Shown here piece after piece: positions 45,120 to 53,890 of a DNA stretch of 64,000 nucleotides (within the stretch, counting starts at the first letter, position 1; the number at the start of each line of letters is the position of its first letter). The translations under genes were made by a program, and so were the position numbers. Origin of the DNA: Chryseolinea lacunae (GTDB lineage Bacteria > Bacteroidota > Bacteroidia > Cytophagales > Cyclobacteriaceae); the NCBI RefSeq assembly GCF_016735595.1, contig NZ_JAERRB010000009.1, positions 243,792 to 307,791 of the forward strand, written 5' to 3'. Below the pieces are notes generated by a model that was not told the DNA's origin, searched no databases, and saw only the letters and a list, made by a program, of their open reading frames with translations.

Positions 45120-46337
45120 ATGAAAATCAATATCCGGACGTGGTTCAGGGAAAACTACAATCGAGTAATTAACAGCATCGCGTTTTACCCGGCCATTATC
45201 GCATTGCTTTTCCTGATTCTCTCCTCATTAAGTATCGCTTTTGACTTCTCTGAAGAGGGTAAACAAATCAAATATCGTCTCCACTGGCTTCGCTTGAAAG
45301 ATCCATCAACAGCGAGGAGCATCATCGCCTCCATCGCTGCAGGCATTATCTCCCTGACGGTCTTCAGCTTTTCCATGGTGATGATTGTACTCAGTCAGAC
45401 AGCATCTCAAATGAGCAATCGAATTCTGGATAAACTCATAGGCAGTCGCTTCCAGCAAGTTGTTCTAGGGATATATGTCGGCACGATTGTTTATGCCTTG
45501 TTTTTATTGAGTACAATTCGAAATGTAGACTCAGGCGTCCACATACCCGCATTGAGCACTTACCTTCTTATTGGACTGACAATCTGCGATATCTTCCTAT
45601 TCATCTATTTTCTCCACTACATCACCCAGTCTGTCAAATATGATGTTATCATCAGGCGGATCTACGAAGAGACACTCAGCGCGTTGGAATCTTCATGCCA
45701 TGCAGGCATTGTCGAAGAAGGAAAAATCCCGATCGCGACAAAATCAGTTATCCTCACTGCTAAGTCCGGCGTCTACGAAGGTTTCAGCTCGAGGGTCTTA
45801 CTGGAGCTGTGTGATCGGGAAAATTGCGCGATTTCCATCCTCCACCCTCAAGGCACTTTCTTAATGGAGGGCATTCCGCTAGCAAATGTTGACAGCTGTT
45901 TGTCCCAAGCCTCAAATAAAGATTTCCAAAATGAATTTTATATTCATCAGTCAGAATCCATCAAGGAGAACTTCTTTTATGGTTGCAGACAGCTTACCGA
46001 GGTAGGAATCAAGGCGCTGAGCCCTGGGATAAATGATCCGGGAACGGCAATTCAGGTGATGCGGGCCCTCTTTGAATTGTATTCCTTTCGGATCTGCCAC
46101 ACGCCAAAAGAATATATTCGCAACCGTGAAAATGAGGTTCGCATAATAAAAAAAGAACTTTCATTCGAAGAAGTATTTGACACCACCCTATTGCCGATTT
46201 GGGACTATGGGAAAAACGATAGGATGATATGCAATGAGCTCAAGCGCTTGCTGGACCAAATGATGTTACTCGCTCCAAATATGAGGATATCAAAGCTATT
46301 ACTGGAAGTAAATCGTGCCATGGACGCGGCACGCTAG
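45120..46337 (+). CDS. DUF2254 membrane protein
   Basis: 405 residues. The N-terminal half has four transmembrane segments, including YPAIIALLFLILSSLSIAF and the signature SIIASIAAGIISLTVFSFSMVMIVLSQTASQMSNRIL. The C-terminal half is a cytosolic domain with the conserved DUF2254 end QLTEVGIKALSPGINDPGTAI. The family is widespread and has no proven function. Its position next to the CPA1 antiporter suggests an ion-stress role, which is inference. Confidence 0.88.
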   Translation: MKINIRTWFRENYNRVINSIAFYPAIIALLFLILSSLSIAFDFSEEGKQIKYRLHWLRLKDPSTARSIIASIAAGIISLTVFSFSMVMIVLSQTASQMSNRILDKLIGSRFQQVVLGIYVGTIVYALFLLSTIRNVDSGVHIPALSTYLLIGLTICDIFLFIYFLHYITQSVKYDVIIRRIYEETLSALESSCHAGIVEEGKIPIATKSVILTAKSGVYEGFSSRVLLELCDRENCAISILHPQGTFLMEGIPLANVDSCLSQASNKDFQNEFYIHQSESIKENFFYGCRQLTEVGIKALSPGINDPGTAIQVMRALFELYSFRICHTPKEYIRNRENEVRIIKKELSFEEVFDTTLLPIWDYGKNDRMICNELKRLLDQMMLLAPNMRISKLLLEVNRAMDAAR

Positions 46338-46690
46338 ATGTTTCGTAACGCGTCACATCAACAAGGAATTTTAACCTCGCTCCTGGTCGGAATCTTCACA
46401 CGACGATGCGGAATGTTTTTAGCAAAGCTACCCGAAATGAAGTGGTCAACACCCCGGAATCCCACGTACTGCTGTTCATTTTCATTTGTCATTTGTCCCC
46501 TACTATGCTTACCTCACTCCCTTTAATAGGATGATTGGACGGATAGTAATGAACATAGCCAAAATTCCGAAGGTCCCACGAAGCAATGTCAAATTTCTTC
46601 AAGATAGTTTTAAACTGAGCAATGATTCCAGGTTTTCTAACAACGTTTGATTGCTTTGTAGTCGCGGCATACTTTTATAGGCAATAGTGC
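46338..46690. other. Spacer without recognised content
   Basis: About 350 bases between DUF2254 and the ligD remnant. No plausible gene, terminator or 11-bp repeat was seen. Confidence 0.4.
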
Positions 46691-46999
46691 ATGGGACTTG
46701 AACAATATAAAGATGAAAGAAGCTTTCTTGATACGCCGGAACCGACCGGTGGTAAAGGCTCGTCAAAGTCGTTAACCTTTGTCATTCAAAAACACGATGC
46801 TTCACACCTGCATTACGACTTTCGGCTGGAAATAGAGGGCGTTTTAAAACGTTGGGCGATGCCCAAAGGGCCTTCCATGGATCCAAAAGTGAAACGGCTT
46901 GCCATGATGGTTGAAGACCATCCGTTTCGTAATTTGAAAATTGATGCTCAGGGAAAAACGGAAAAGATGATCAGCCACTTCGGATTCTCAATTTTATAG
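46691..46999 (+). pseudogene. ligD: 5' fragment of DNA ligase D (3'-phosphoesterase domain), cut by repeat D
   Basis: Residues 1-~79 match the N-terminal phosphoesterase domain of bacterial non-homologous end-joining ligase [47 protein letters not shown], and [12 protein letters not shown]. After VEDHPF the frame continues into the end of the short repeat ([12 protein letters not shown]...) and stops at 46999. The rest of the phosphoesterase domain and the ligase and polymerase domains (~700 residues) are missing. It could be a stand-alone domain protein, but the domain itself is incomplete. Confidence 0.8.
46928..46991 (+). repeat. IS21-end-like short repeat, partial copy D
   Basis: Only ~64 bp of one end is present: AAAATTGATGCTCAGG, AAAACGGAAAAGATGATCAG and CTTCGGATTCTC. 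It matches the right ends of copies A-C in opposite orientation. It begins exactly where the ligD homology stops, so the breakpoint of ligD is at the repeat. Confidence 0.7.
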
Positions 47000-47118
47000 G
47001 GGTCCTGAAAATGGGGAACTGAAGTTCGGTACGTGCGTCATGGGCGAATGCATTATAGGTCACACTCCAAGAATCATACTAGGCTCATGGCTTCTCGGCC
47101 CAACGGAAAAACCTCAAA

Positions 47119-47682
47119 TTATAACTTCTCCCATCCGATGGACTGCCGGTAAAGTGAAATCAATTTATACTGCTTTGTTTTCTCCTCGTAGTTGGCCAGA
47201 TCTTCATCTTTTCCAAAGGATACGTGCATCCGTCTCACAAATTCAAAGTTCTTTCTATATACCCAGTCCAGATAACGTTTTGTAAGTGGATAGATGCGTG
47301 AATCCAACTTTTCGCTAAAAAAGTAGGAGGTCTCGTATACAACCATTTCGCTAAATCCCACATCCTCGGTTACTTCGTAGAGAAAAATATTCTCACGACT
47401 GAGCACATGGTACTTCTCGTTCAGATAGATTCGATAGTCGTTTCCCGAACAGTCCTTGAAGCCAAACACATCCTGCTTTTTGTATCTATACTTCTGACCC
47501 TTATAGTGCACTGTGACGAATGGCCTTTCGCGAAATCTAACGCAATTTCTCTTGTGAAGGCACGCGGATGCTAATGCCAGTTTATGCGCCTGAAAATCGG
47601 AAGCACACATGTACACGCCCGAACTATCTGTGGGGGCCGTGGCACCCAGGGAGGCAATTAAAAAAGTAACAAACAAAATCAT
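47119..47682 (-). CDS. Secreted protein, unknown function
   Basis: 187 residues with a signal peptide (MILFVTFLIASLGATAPTDS). The mature part is rich in aromatic and charged residues (YRYKKQDVFGFKDCSGNDYRIYLNEKYHVL; MVVYETSYFFSEKLDSRIY) with four cysteines. No domain was recognised. It resembles Bacteroidota-specific exported proteins near efflux or metabolic operons. Same strand as the downstream end of the RND operon; 34-bp gap to the 86-aa gene. Confidence 0.55.
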   Translation of the reverse strand: MILFVTFLIASLGATAPTDSSGVYMCASDFQAHKLALASACLHKRNCVRFRERPFVTVHYKGQKYRYKKQDVFGFKDCSGNDYRIYLNEKYHVLSRENIFLYEVTEDVGFSEMVVYETSYFFSEKLDSRIYPLTKRYLDWVYRKNFEFVRRMHVSFGKDEDLANYEEKTKQYKLISLYRQSIGWEKL

Positions 47683-47716
47683 GTTGACCTTACTTTATGG
47701 TTCGCCCTTTTCGAAT

Positions 47717-47977
47717 CTAGTGCTGGCCCATGTTGGCGATGAATTCAAGAAATAGTGCATGAACAATTTTTTCATCAACATCCTCCTTTGAAATCCCCAC
47801 CAAATATTGGTCTGGGCTAGCCATAATGCTTTGCTCAGTCTTGCCAACAAAAGCTTTCCATTCCAGCTCCGGCAAGCTGTCCTTATGATGCATTAGCATT
47901 TCCAAATAAGGCCTGAGTTCGCCCCTATATTTGCAGGTCAATTCTTTAGAGCCTTCCATAAAAAGGGATTTCTTCAA
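47717..47977 (-). CDS. Small helical protein, paralogue of the one at 57517
   Basis: 86 residues, no signal or membrane segment. It aligns with the 57517 protein: PYLEMLMHHKDSLPELEWKA versus PFIEMLEAKKELLPKDDWMR, then QSIMASPDQYL versus SSIIDTPDQYL. Its start overlaps the adaptor stop codon by 4 bp, so it is translated with the RND operon. Function unknown; a small cytosolic partner is possible. Confidence 0.7.
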   Translation of the reverse strand: MKKSLFMEGSKELTCKYRGELRPYLEMLMHHKDSLPELEWKAFVGKTEQSIMASPDQYLVGISKEDVDEKIVHALFLEFIANMGQH

Positions 47978-49086
47978 TTTTCCATGACGATCTTGATGGC
48001 TGCGGTTTCCTTAATTTCGTCAGAGGCGGTGGTAAGTATCGTATCTCCCTGCACCAGGTTTCCGAATACCTCCACCCTGTCGCCTTGCTGCTCACCTTTC
48101 TGCACATCTACCCAAACCGGCTTGCTCCCATGAAATACCTTAATGACAAAGCTTCGCTCCATATTGATCATCACGGCTGATTGCGGAACCACCATGGTGA
48201 GTTTCTGACGTTTCAGCGGAATGTTCACATTGGCATACATTCCAGGTAAAAGCTGGCCGCCGCGGTTGTCAATTTCAATCTCCACTATTTCAGAGCGCGT
48301 CTGTGTATTGAGATTTTTAGCCAGTCGTGTGATCTTTCCTTCAAAGGCGTTATCAGGGAAGCTCTTTACGGTGAACTGAACTTTATCCCCCACATTGACT
48401 TCGGCAATATTCTTTTCCGGTACAGCCACGTGCAGTCGCAACCGGGATTCACTCTTCAGCTTCAGAATTGGCATCAGGTTTTTGTCGTTAGGCCCGACAA
48501 AGGAGCCCGGAGCCACGGCCCGTTCGGTGATGATGCCATCGAAAGGCGCCCTGATGGTTAGATAGTCGGACAAGTTCTTGATCGATTGGAAGGCAGAGAT
48601 GGCAGCCACGAAGGAAAGGCTATCGGCTTTCACAGTCGTAATGGCCAGGTCCATGTCGTAGGCGGACACGGCACCGGGTGTCTTGTTTGTTTTTTGCAGC
48701 CGGGTATATTTCCCTTTCGTGTTGAGGTAGGTTGCTTCTTTTACCTGCATCTCCGAATAGGCGCCATCGAGCTGGCTCATCAACTCAGGAGCTTCCAGTT
48801 CTGCCAATACCTGGCCGTGCTGCACCCGATCACCGATATCTGCTTTTATCTGCTTCACGTATCCATTCACTTTGGCCATGATGCTGGTTTCATAGAACCC
48901 CTCCAGTTCCCCGGGCAAGACCAGTTGGGAGGCCACCTGTTCTTTTTTTACATGAGAAGCCTGATAGACCACTTCTGCAGATTCGCTGTCTACACTCTCT
49001 CCCCTGGAATGACTGCAGGAGGAATTCATGATTGTGATGGCTGCCAGGGAGGAAAAGACCAGCATCGTTGATTTACGCATTTTCAT
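47974..49086 (-). CDS. RND periplasmic adaptor
   Basis: 370 residues with lipobox NSSC (Cys24). The barrel-sandwich halves are ETSIMAKVNGYVKQIKADIGDRVQHGQVLAELEAP and LTIRAPFDGIITERAVAPGSFVGP. Then come a hairpin, the beta-barrel (VAVPEKNIAEVNVGDKVQF) and the membrane-proximal domain (VVPQSAVMINMERSFVIKV). It is the adaptor of the second tripartite pump. Gene order in the direction of transcription is channel-permease-adaptor, the reverse of the first pump. Confidence 0.93.
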   Translation of the reverse strand: MKMRKSTMLVFSSLAAITIMNSSCSHSRGESVDSESAEVVYQASHVKKEQVASQLVLPGELEGFYETSIMAKVNGYVKQIKADIGDRVQHGQVLAELEAPELMSQLDGAYSEMQVKEATYLNTKGKYTRLQKTNKTPGAVSAYDMDLAITTVKADSLSFVAAISAFQSIKNLSDYLTIRAPFDGIITERAVAPGSFVGPNDKNLMPILKLKSESRLRLHVAVPEKNIAEVNVGDKVQFTVKSFPDNAFEGKITRLAKNLNTQTRSEIVEIEIDNRGGQLLPGMYANVNIPLKRQKLTMVVPQSAVMINMERSFVIKVFHGSKPVWVDVQKGEQQGDRVEVFGNLVQGDTILTTASDEIKETAAIKIVMEN

Positions 49087-49130
49087 ATTTCATTTTTTTA
49101 CAATTCATGTTTAAAGGACCGGGATATTTC

Positions 49131-52100
49131 TTATGCATTGCGTGGGACGATAGCGTTATCAAAGTGCTCACTCAGGGTGTCATCGGGGTCGAGCGAAACC
49201 GACTTCACGGAAGCTTTGGCCTGCACAGCACTGAATACGACAGGCAGTATGAGCAGGGCCGCAGCGGTGGACGCAATCAATCCACCAATCACCGCCCGTC
49301 CTAAGGGGGCAGTCTGTTCACCGCTTTCGCTCAGCCCGCTGGCCATGGGCAGCATGCCCACCACCATGGCAATGGAAGTCATCAGGATTGGGCGCAGACG
49401 CACGGAACCCGCCACGCGGGCGGCCTTTCCGGCATCGTTATACTCGAGGCGCAGCGTCTCTGCGTTGGTCACCAGCAAAACCGCATTGGCTACCGAAACC
49501 CCCACGGACATAATGATGCCCATATAAGACTGAAGATTGAGGGTACCGCCGGTGACGAGCAAGAGCAACATGGACCCTGCCAGCACAGCCGGAATAGTGA
49601 CCAGCACCACAAAGGCTACTTTAAAGGACTGGTAGTTTGCCGCCAGCAGCAAGAAGATAACCACAATAGCCAATAGCAACCCGGTCTGAAGACTGTTTAA
49701 GGTCTCTTCCAGCAACTTCACCAGACCCCGGACTTCAATGACCATGCCGGCTGGCGGGGTTCCTGCCTTTTGAATGGCGGCCCGCACGATGGCTGTCGCG
49801 CTCCCTAAGTCCTTCTTGTGGATGTTTGCTGAAACGGTAACAATTCTGCGCGGACCGATGCGATCGTACTCCGCAGGGGCATTCGAGGATTTGATGGTGG
49901 CCATGTCGCCCAACGTGGGTCGCAACTGCCCTTTTACCATGGGTATGTTTTCGATGTCCTTCACGGAGTTCATCTGGTATTCAGGTTCCTGAATCTGCAC
50001 CTGGTAGGCAAATCCCTTCTTAGCATCCAGCCAGAGATTCTTGGCTGTAAAGCGGCTGGAGGAGGTCGCGGCCACCAGTGACTTGGCAATTTCGTTAGGC
50101 GAAATCCCAAACTGTGCCGCGCGCTCCCGATCTATAGAGATATTGAGCATCGGGTAGTTGAGTGGTTGATTTACTCTTACATCCCTTAGGAAATCAATCT
50201 TCTTGAGTTCGTCTTTTACCTTCGAAGCATACGCAGCTCCTTCTTCAATATCTTTGCTGGCTACGATGACCTCAATAGGCGTGTTTGCGCCTTGACTCAT
50301 GATTTTGTCGGTGAGCTCGATGGGTTCGAAAGAGAGGGCAACTCCGGGAAGAGTAGCCGCGGCTTTTTTGCGGATCTGATCTTTCAATTCATCCAGGGAA
50401 GAAACTTCGTAACCTTCTCCAAGGTTTACCTGGAGAATCGCTTCCTGCGGGCCGCTGTTGAATATATACAAAGCGTTTGTGCCGTAGCTGGATGGCGTCA
50501 TGCCAACAAAGGCGGAGGTGATGTCAACATTCTCCTCGCCAACAATTTCGTTGATGACCTTAATTGTTTTCAATACGGCATCTTCAGTACGCTCGATGCG
50601 CAGGCCTTCTTTGCCGATGAGTCGCATTTGAAATTGTTTTCCGTGATTGATTTTTGGAAGTATATCCTTGCCAATGGTCAGAAAACAAAACACGATGACA
50701 CCAAACGCAACGACAAGGTATCCTGCTACGACCGCTCTCCGGAGGGATAATAATCTATCCAGCAGCGACAGATAGCCAAGCTTGAATTTTTCAAAGCCTG
50801 AAATCTTTTTCTGATGTGATCTTTCAAAGTCCTCAAATACGGCTTCATCACGGGTACTCAGATCATTTAGAATCTTAAATTCATGCGGCTCGGTTTGTTC
50901 ATGGCCTTTGATCCACCAATTCGAAACGATAGGTACAAAAGTCTGCGATAACAGATATGAGGCGATCATGGAAAACCCTACCGAAAGCGACAGCGGCACA
51001 AACATTCCGCGGGGAACACCGCTCATTAAAAATGCTGGCGCAAATACAGCCAGGATACAAAATGTTATGAGCAGTAAAGGAAAAGAGACTTCCTTCGAAG
51101 CATCCAAAATCGCCCTTGCCTTTGTCTTGCCCATCTCCAGGTGCTGATGAATGTTCTCAATGGCTACCGTTGCCTGATCCACCAGGATACCGATTGCCAG
51201 TGCCAGACCAGACAGGGTCATGATGTTGATCGTCTGGCCAAAGAGCTTCAACAGGAAGATTGCCGCCAGAATAGAGATGGGTATGGTGCACACCACCACC
51301 AGGGAGCTACGCAGATCTCCCAGAAATATAAATACCATCAGGCCCGTCAGCAGCGCGCCGATCACGCCTTCCGTGGCCAGGCTCTCCACCGAATTAACCA
51401 CGTATACGGATTGATCAAATTCATAGGTGAGCTTTATGTAATCCGGCAGCAGTGATTGCATCTCCGGAATTTTTGCTTTCAGTGCGTTCACCACACTCAT
51501 GGTGGAAGCATCGGCCGTCTTGGTGACAGGGATATATACTGACCGCTTGCCGTTTACCAGCGCGTAGCCCACTGTAACATCGGAAGCATCTTCCACCGCG
51601 GCCAGGTCTCGCAAGAAAACAGTGGGGCCCGCACCCCGACGCAGCGGTATGTTCAAAAAGTCATCGACATTATCAATAACGGTATTGTTGGGCGTGATGA
51701 TGTTGTAGTCGCCAATGCGCACGTTGCCTGCCGGAGATATCTGATTGTTCTCCACCACCGCCTTCACTACATCGTCAGGAGTAAGTTCATAGCCCGTCAT
51801 CAGTTCCGGGTTCACCTTTACCACAATGGTTCGTTCATTACCCCCGAAAGGTGGCGGAGCGGAAGCTCCCGGTATTTGTGAAAAGAGCGGCCGTATGCGA
51901 GTGGATGCCAAATCTTGCATTTCATTCAAGCTTGCTTTTTTGCTACTGAACACGAGCTGTCCGACAGGAAGGCTTGAAGCATCGAAGCGCACAACAGTGG
52001 GTGGCACGGTTCCGGGAGGCATATAGCTCATCACGCGATTTACCTGGTTGGCCACCTCGCCGGAAACCTGTGCCATATTCACATCTTCGTAAAATGTGCA

Positions 52101-52370
52101 TTTCACCAGACACAAGCCTTGCACGTTTTTAACTTCGATATCCTTTATACCCGACACATAGAGCAACTGGTTCTGATACCGCGTGGCAATAAATCCTTCC
52201 ATTTGCCGGGGGTCCATACCGCCATATGGCTGCGCGATATAGATGGTAGGTAAATTGAGCCGCGGGAAAATATCTACGGGTATAGAAAACAGGGCAAGGA
52301 AAGAGAAGAGAATAATTCCTGCGATGCTGACGATTATCGTAATAGGGTTGCGAAGTGCTGAAGAAATCAT
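49131..52370 (-). CDS. RND efflux permease
   Basis: 1079 residues, full length. N-terminus MISSALRNPITIIVSIAGIILF; helix 4 region LSGLALAIGILVDQATVAIENIHQHL keeps one of the usual two aspartates (DQ in place of DN). The last helices are NLQSYMGIIMSVGVSVANAVLLVTNAE and RPILMTSIAMVVGMLPMASGL. It falls in the AcrB/MdtB-like superfamily, but the subfamily is uncertain. It is between its TolC channel (3 bp upstream) and its adaptor (44 bp downstream). Confidence 0.93.
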   Translation of the reverse strand: MISSALRNPITIIVSIAGIILFSFLALFSIPVDIFPRLNLPTIYIAQPYGGMDPRQMEGFIATRYQNQLLYVSGIKDIEVKNVQGLCLVKCTFYEDVNMAQVSGEVANQVNRVMSYMPPGTVPPTVVRFDASSLPVGQLVFSSKKASLNEMQDLASTRIRPLFSQIPGASAPPPFGGNERTIVVKVNPELMTGYELTPDDVVKAVVENNQISPAGNVRIGDYNIITPNNTVIDNVDDFLNIPLRRGAGPTVFLRDLAAVEDASDVTVGYALVNGKRSVYIPVTKTADASTMSVVNALKAKIPEMQSLLPDYIKLTYEFDQSVYVVNSVESLATEGVIGALLTGLMVFIFLGDLRSSLVVVCTIPISILAAIFLLKLFGQTINIMTLSGLALAIGILVDQATVAIENIHQHLEMGKTKARAILDASKEVSFPLLLITFCILAVFAPAFLMSGVPRGMFVPLSLSVGFSMIASYLLSQTFVPIVSNWWIKGHEQTEPHEFKILNDLSTRDEAVFEDFERSHQKKISGFEKFKLGYLSLLDRLLSLRRAVVAGYLVVAFGVIVFCFLTIGKDILPKINHGKQFQMRLIGKEGLRIERTEDAVLKTIKVINEIVGEENVDITSAFVGMTPSSYGTNALYIFNSGPQEAILQVNLGEGYEVSSLDELKDQIRKKAAATLPGVALSFEPIELTDKIMSQGANTPIEVIVASKDIEEGAAYASKVKDELKKIDFLRDVRVNQPLNYPMLNISIDRERAAQFGISPNEIAKSLVAATSSSRFTAKNLWLDAKKGFAYQVQIQEPEYQMNSVKDIENIPMVKGQLRPTLGDMATIKSSNAPAEYDRIGPRRIVTVSANIHKKDLGSATAIVRAAIQKAGTPPAGMVIEVRGLVKLLEETLNSLQTGLLLAIVVIFLLLAANYQSFKVAFVVLVTIPAVLAGSMLLLLVTGGTLNLQSYMGIIMSVGVSVANAVLLVTNAETLRLEYNDAGKAARVAGSVRLRPILMTSIAMVVGMLPMASGLSESGEQTAPLGRAVIGGLIASTAAALLILPVVFSAVQAKASVKSVSLDPDDTLSEHFDNAIVPRNA

Positions 52371-52373
52371 TTT

Positions 52374-53810
52374 CTAGTTCAGGTTATTTATAAAAACATC
52401 AAACTCACCGGTGGCTGCGGCATATTGCAGGATGGCTCTCCACACATTGCCGGTGGCGACCGAGGAATCCACTTCTGCGCGGTTCAGTACCGAAAAAGTC
52501 TGCGTGAGTTCCAGCACTGTACTGAAGCCTGCGTCGTAGCGTGCCTTGGCCTGTGCGTAGGCGTCTTGTGCCGCCTTTAACTGCACCGGTGCCTGCCGGG
52601 CAACCTCCAACGCTGCGCGATAGCGAAGCCGGGCCCGCTCCCACTCACTCTCTATCTTCAGGCTTTCCTCGTTGTATCTTTCCTCTGCTATTTTCACGAT
52701 CGCGCGTTGCTGCCGGGCTTCGTTGGAGGTTTTGAATAATGTGGTCACGTTCCAGATGGTGCTGATCCCTACCATGTAGTTATAGGCACGGAAGGGTACG
52801 CCAGCGCTGAAGGAAGTTTTGTAGACAAAGTCACCATTGTCGGTGAGCTTGTCCGAAATACCAGAGCCCCGCCCCCAGCCTGAAACCAGAAACGACACGG
52901 AGGGAAGTTCTCGCCGTTTGATTGCTTTGATTCGGGTCTGTTGAAAGTCAACGGTATTCCGGTACACCGTCAGCCGGGGATTGCCATCAAACCCTTTTTC
53001 GGTTTGCAATTGCTGCGGTAACTGCTGGAGCAACACGGTGGTATCGAGCGTTAATTTACCGCCGCCGGTCAGCCCCAGTAATTCTTTCAGATATACATTT
53101 TGTTCATTGGCCAGTCGCTGTGCCTCCAGGAATAACAAGGTCGCCTTGGAATATTCTGCATTCACCAGGGAACTGTCTACGCCGGGCCGCAGTCCGGAAA
53201 GTGCATAGGCAACAGTGACGTCTTTAAGGGCCTTAACCCTGGACAGGTTCGCGCGCTGACTTTTCACCATGTCGTCTAGCATAAGGGTGAGCAGGTAAGC
53301 GTCGCTTACACGGATCTGGTGTTGGAAAATTTCATTCTGGTACTCGGCTTCGGCCACCGTCATCCCCGCTTTCGCTTCCTCTACGGCGGCCTTGTATTTA
53401 CCAAAACTGAAAAACTTCCAATTCACCAGTCCGGTAGCAAAACTCGTCCAGACAGCGTCGTTGGTATAGCCATTAACCTTAATACCCCCCGATACTGGAA
53501 TGGCTGTCCCTTCATTGGGAAAGAATGTGCCGCGCAACTGATTGGAGGTGGCGTCCATCACTTGTCCCTGTACGATGAAGTTGGGCAAGTAGTTATTTTT
53601 CATAAGGCGGAGCTCGTACGCGGCCGATTCTTTCTCGGCATCCTTCGCCTTGATGGAAGGGTAATTATGCCGCGCCAGGTCCAAAGCTGATTTCAGATCA
53701 AGGGTTGGAGACGTTGGTGCGGTTGTCTGAGCGATTGAAAGGGCCGCCGTTAAAACGTGCGCGCAACTGATTGTAAATACAAGAATTGCTTTAGCTGGTT
53801 TCCTTGTCAT
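52374..53810 (-). CDS. TolC-family outer-membrane efflux channel
   Basis: 478 residues with a signal peptide ending near ALSIAQ. Two OEP repeats: LDLKSALDLARHNYPSIKAKDAEKESAAYELRLMKNNYLP and ESLKIESEWERARLRYRAALEVARQAPVQLKAAQDAYAQAKARY. It forms the outer-membrane exit duct of the pump. First gene of the operon, with array 9 immediately upstream and the two-component pair just beyond. Confidence 0.92.
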   Translation of the reverse strand: MTRKPAKAILVFTISCAHVLTAALSIAQTTAPTSPTLDLKSALDLARHNYPSIKAKDAEKESAAYELRLMKNNYLPNFIVQGQVMDATSNQLRGTFFPNEGTAIPVSGGIKVNGYTNDAVWTSFATGLVNWKFFSFGKYKAAVEEAKAGMTVAEAEYQNEIFQHQIRVSDAYLLTLMLDDMVKSQRANLSRVKALKDVTVAYALSGLRPGVDSSLVNAEYSKATLLFLEAQRLANEQNVYLKELLGLTGGGKLTLDTTVLLQQLPQQLQTEKGFDGNPRLTVYRNTVDFQQTRIKAIKRRELPSVSFLVSGWGRGSGISDKLTDNGDFVYKTSFSAGVPFRAYNYMVGISTIWNVTTLFKTSNEARQQRAIVKIAEERYNEESLKIESEWERARLRYRAALEVARQAPVQLKAAQDAYAQAKARYDAGFSTVLELTQTFSVLNRAEVDSSVATGNVWRAILQYAAATGEFDVFINNLN

Positions 53811-53832
53811 GAATCAATGTTAAATTCAATCA

Positions 53833-53888
53833 CAAGAAACGCTGACGAGATTAAAGCGAAATTAGAGCGGTATTAGAAGGCGTTAATA
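53833..53888 (-). promoter_or_regulatory. 11-bp repeat array with GTTTCTTG box (array 9), efflux operon
   Basis: On the plus strand ATTAAA 53850, ATTAGA 53861, ATTAGA 53872 and a degenerate unit at 53883, 11 bp apart. Read towards the TolC gene they are TTTAAT-type. GTTTCTTG (complement of 53833-53840) starts 37 nt from the 53872-53877 unit; one or two further units lie between. The -7 box is 23 nt from the ATG. Confidence 0.65.
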
Positions 53889-53890
53889 CG

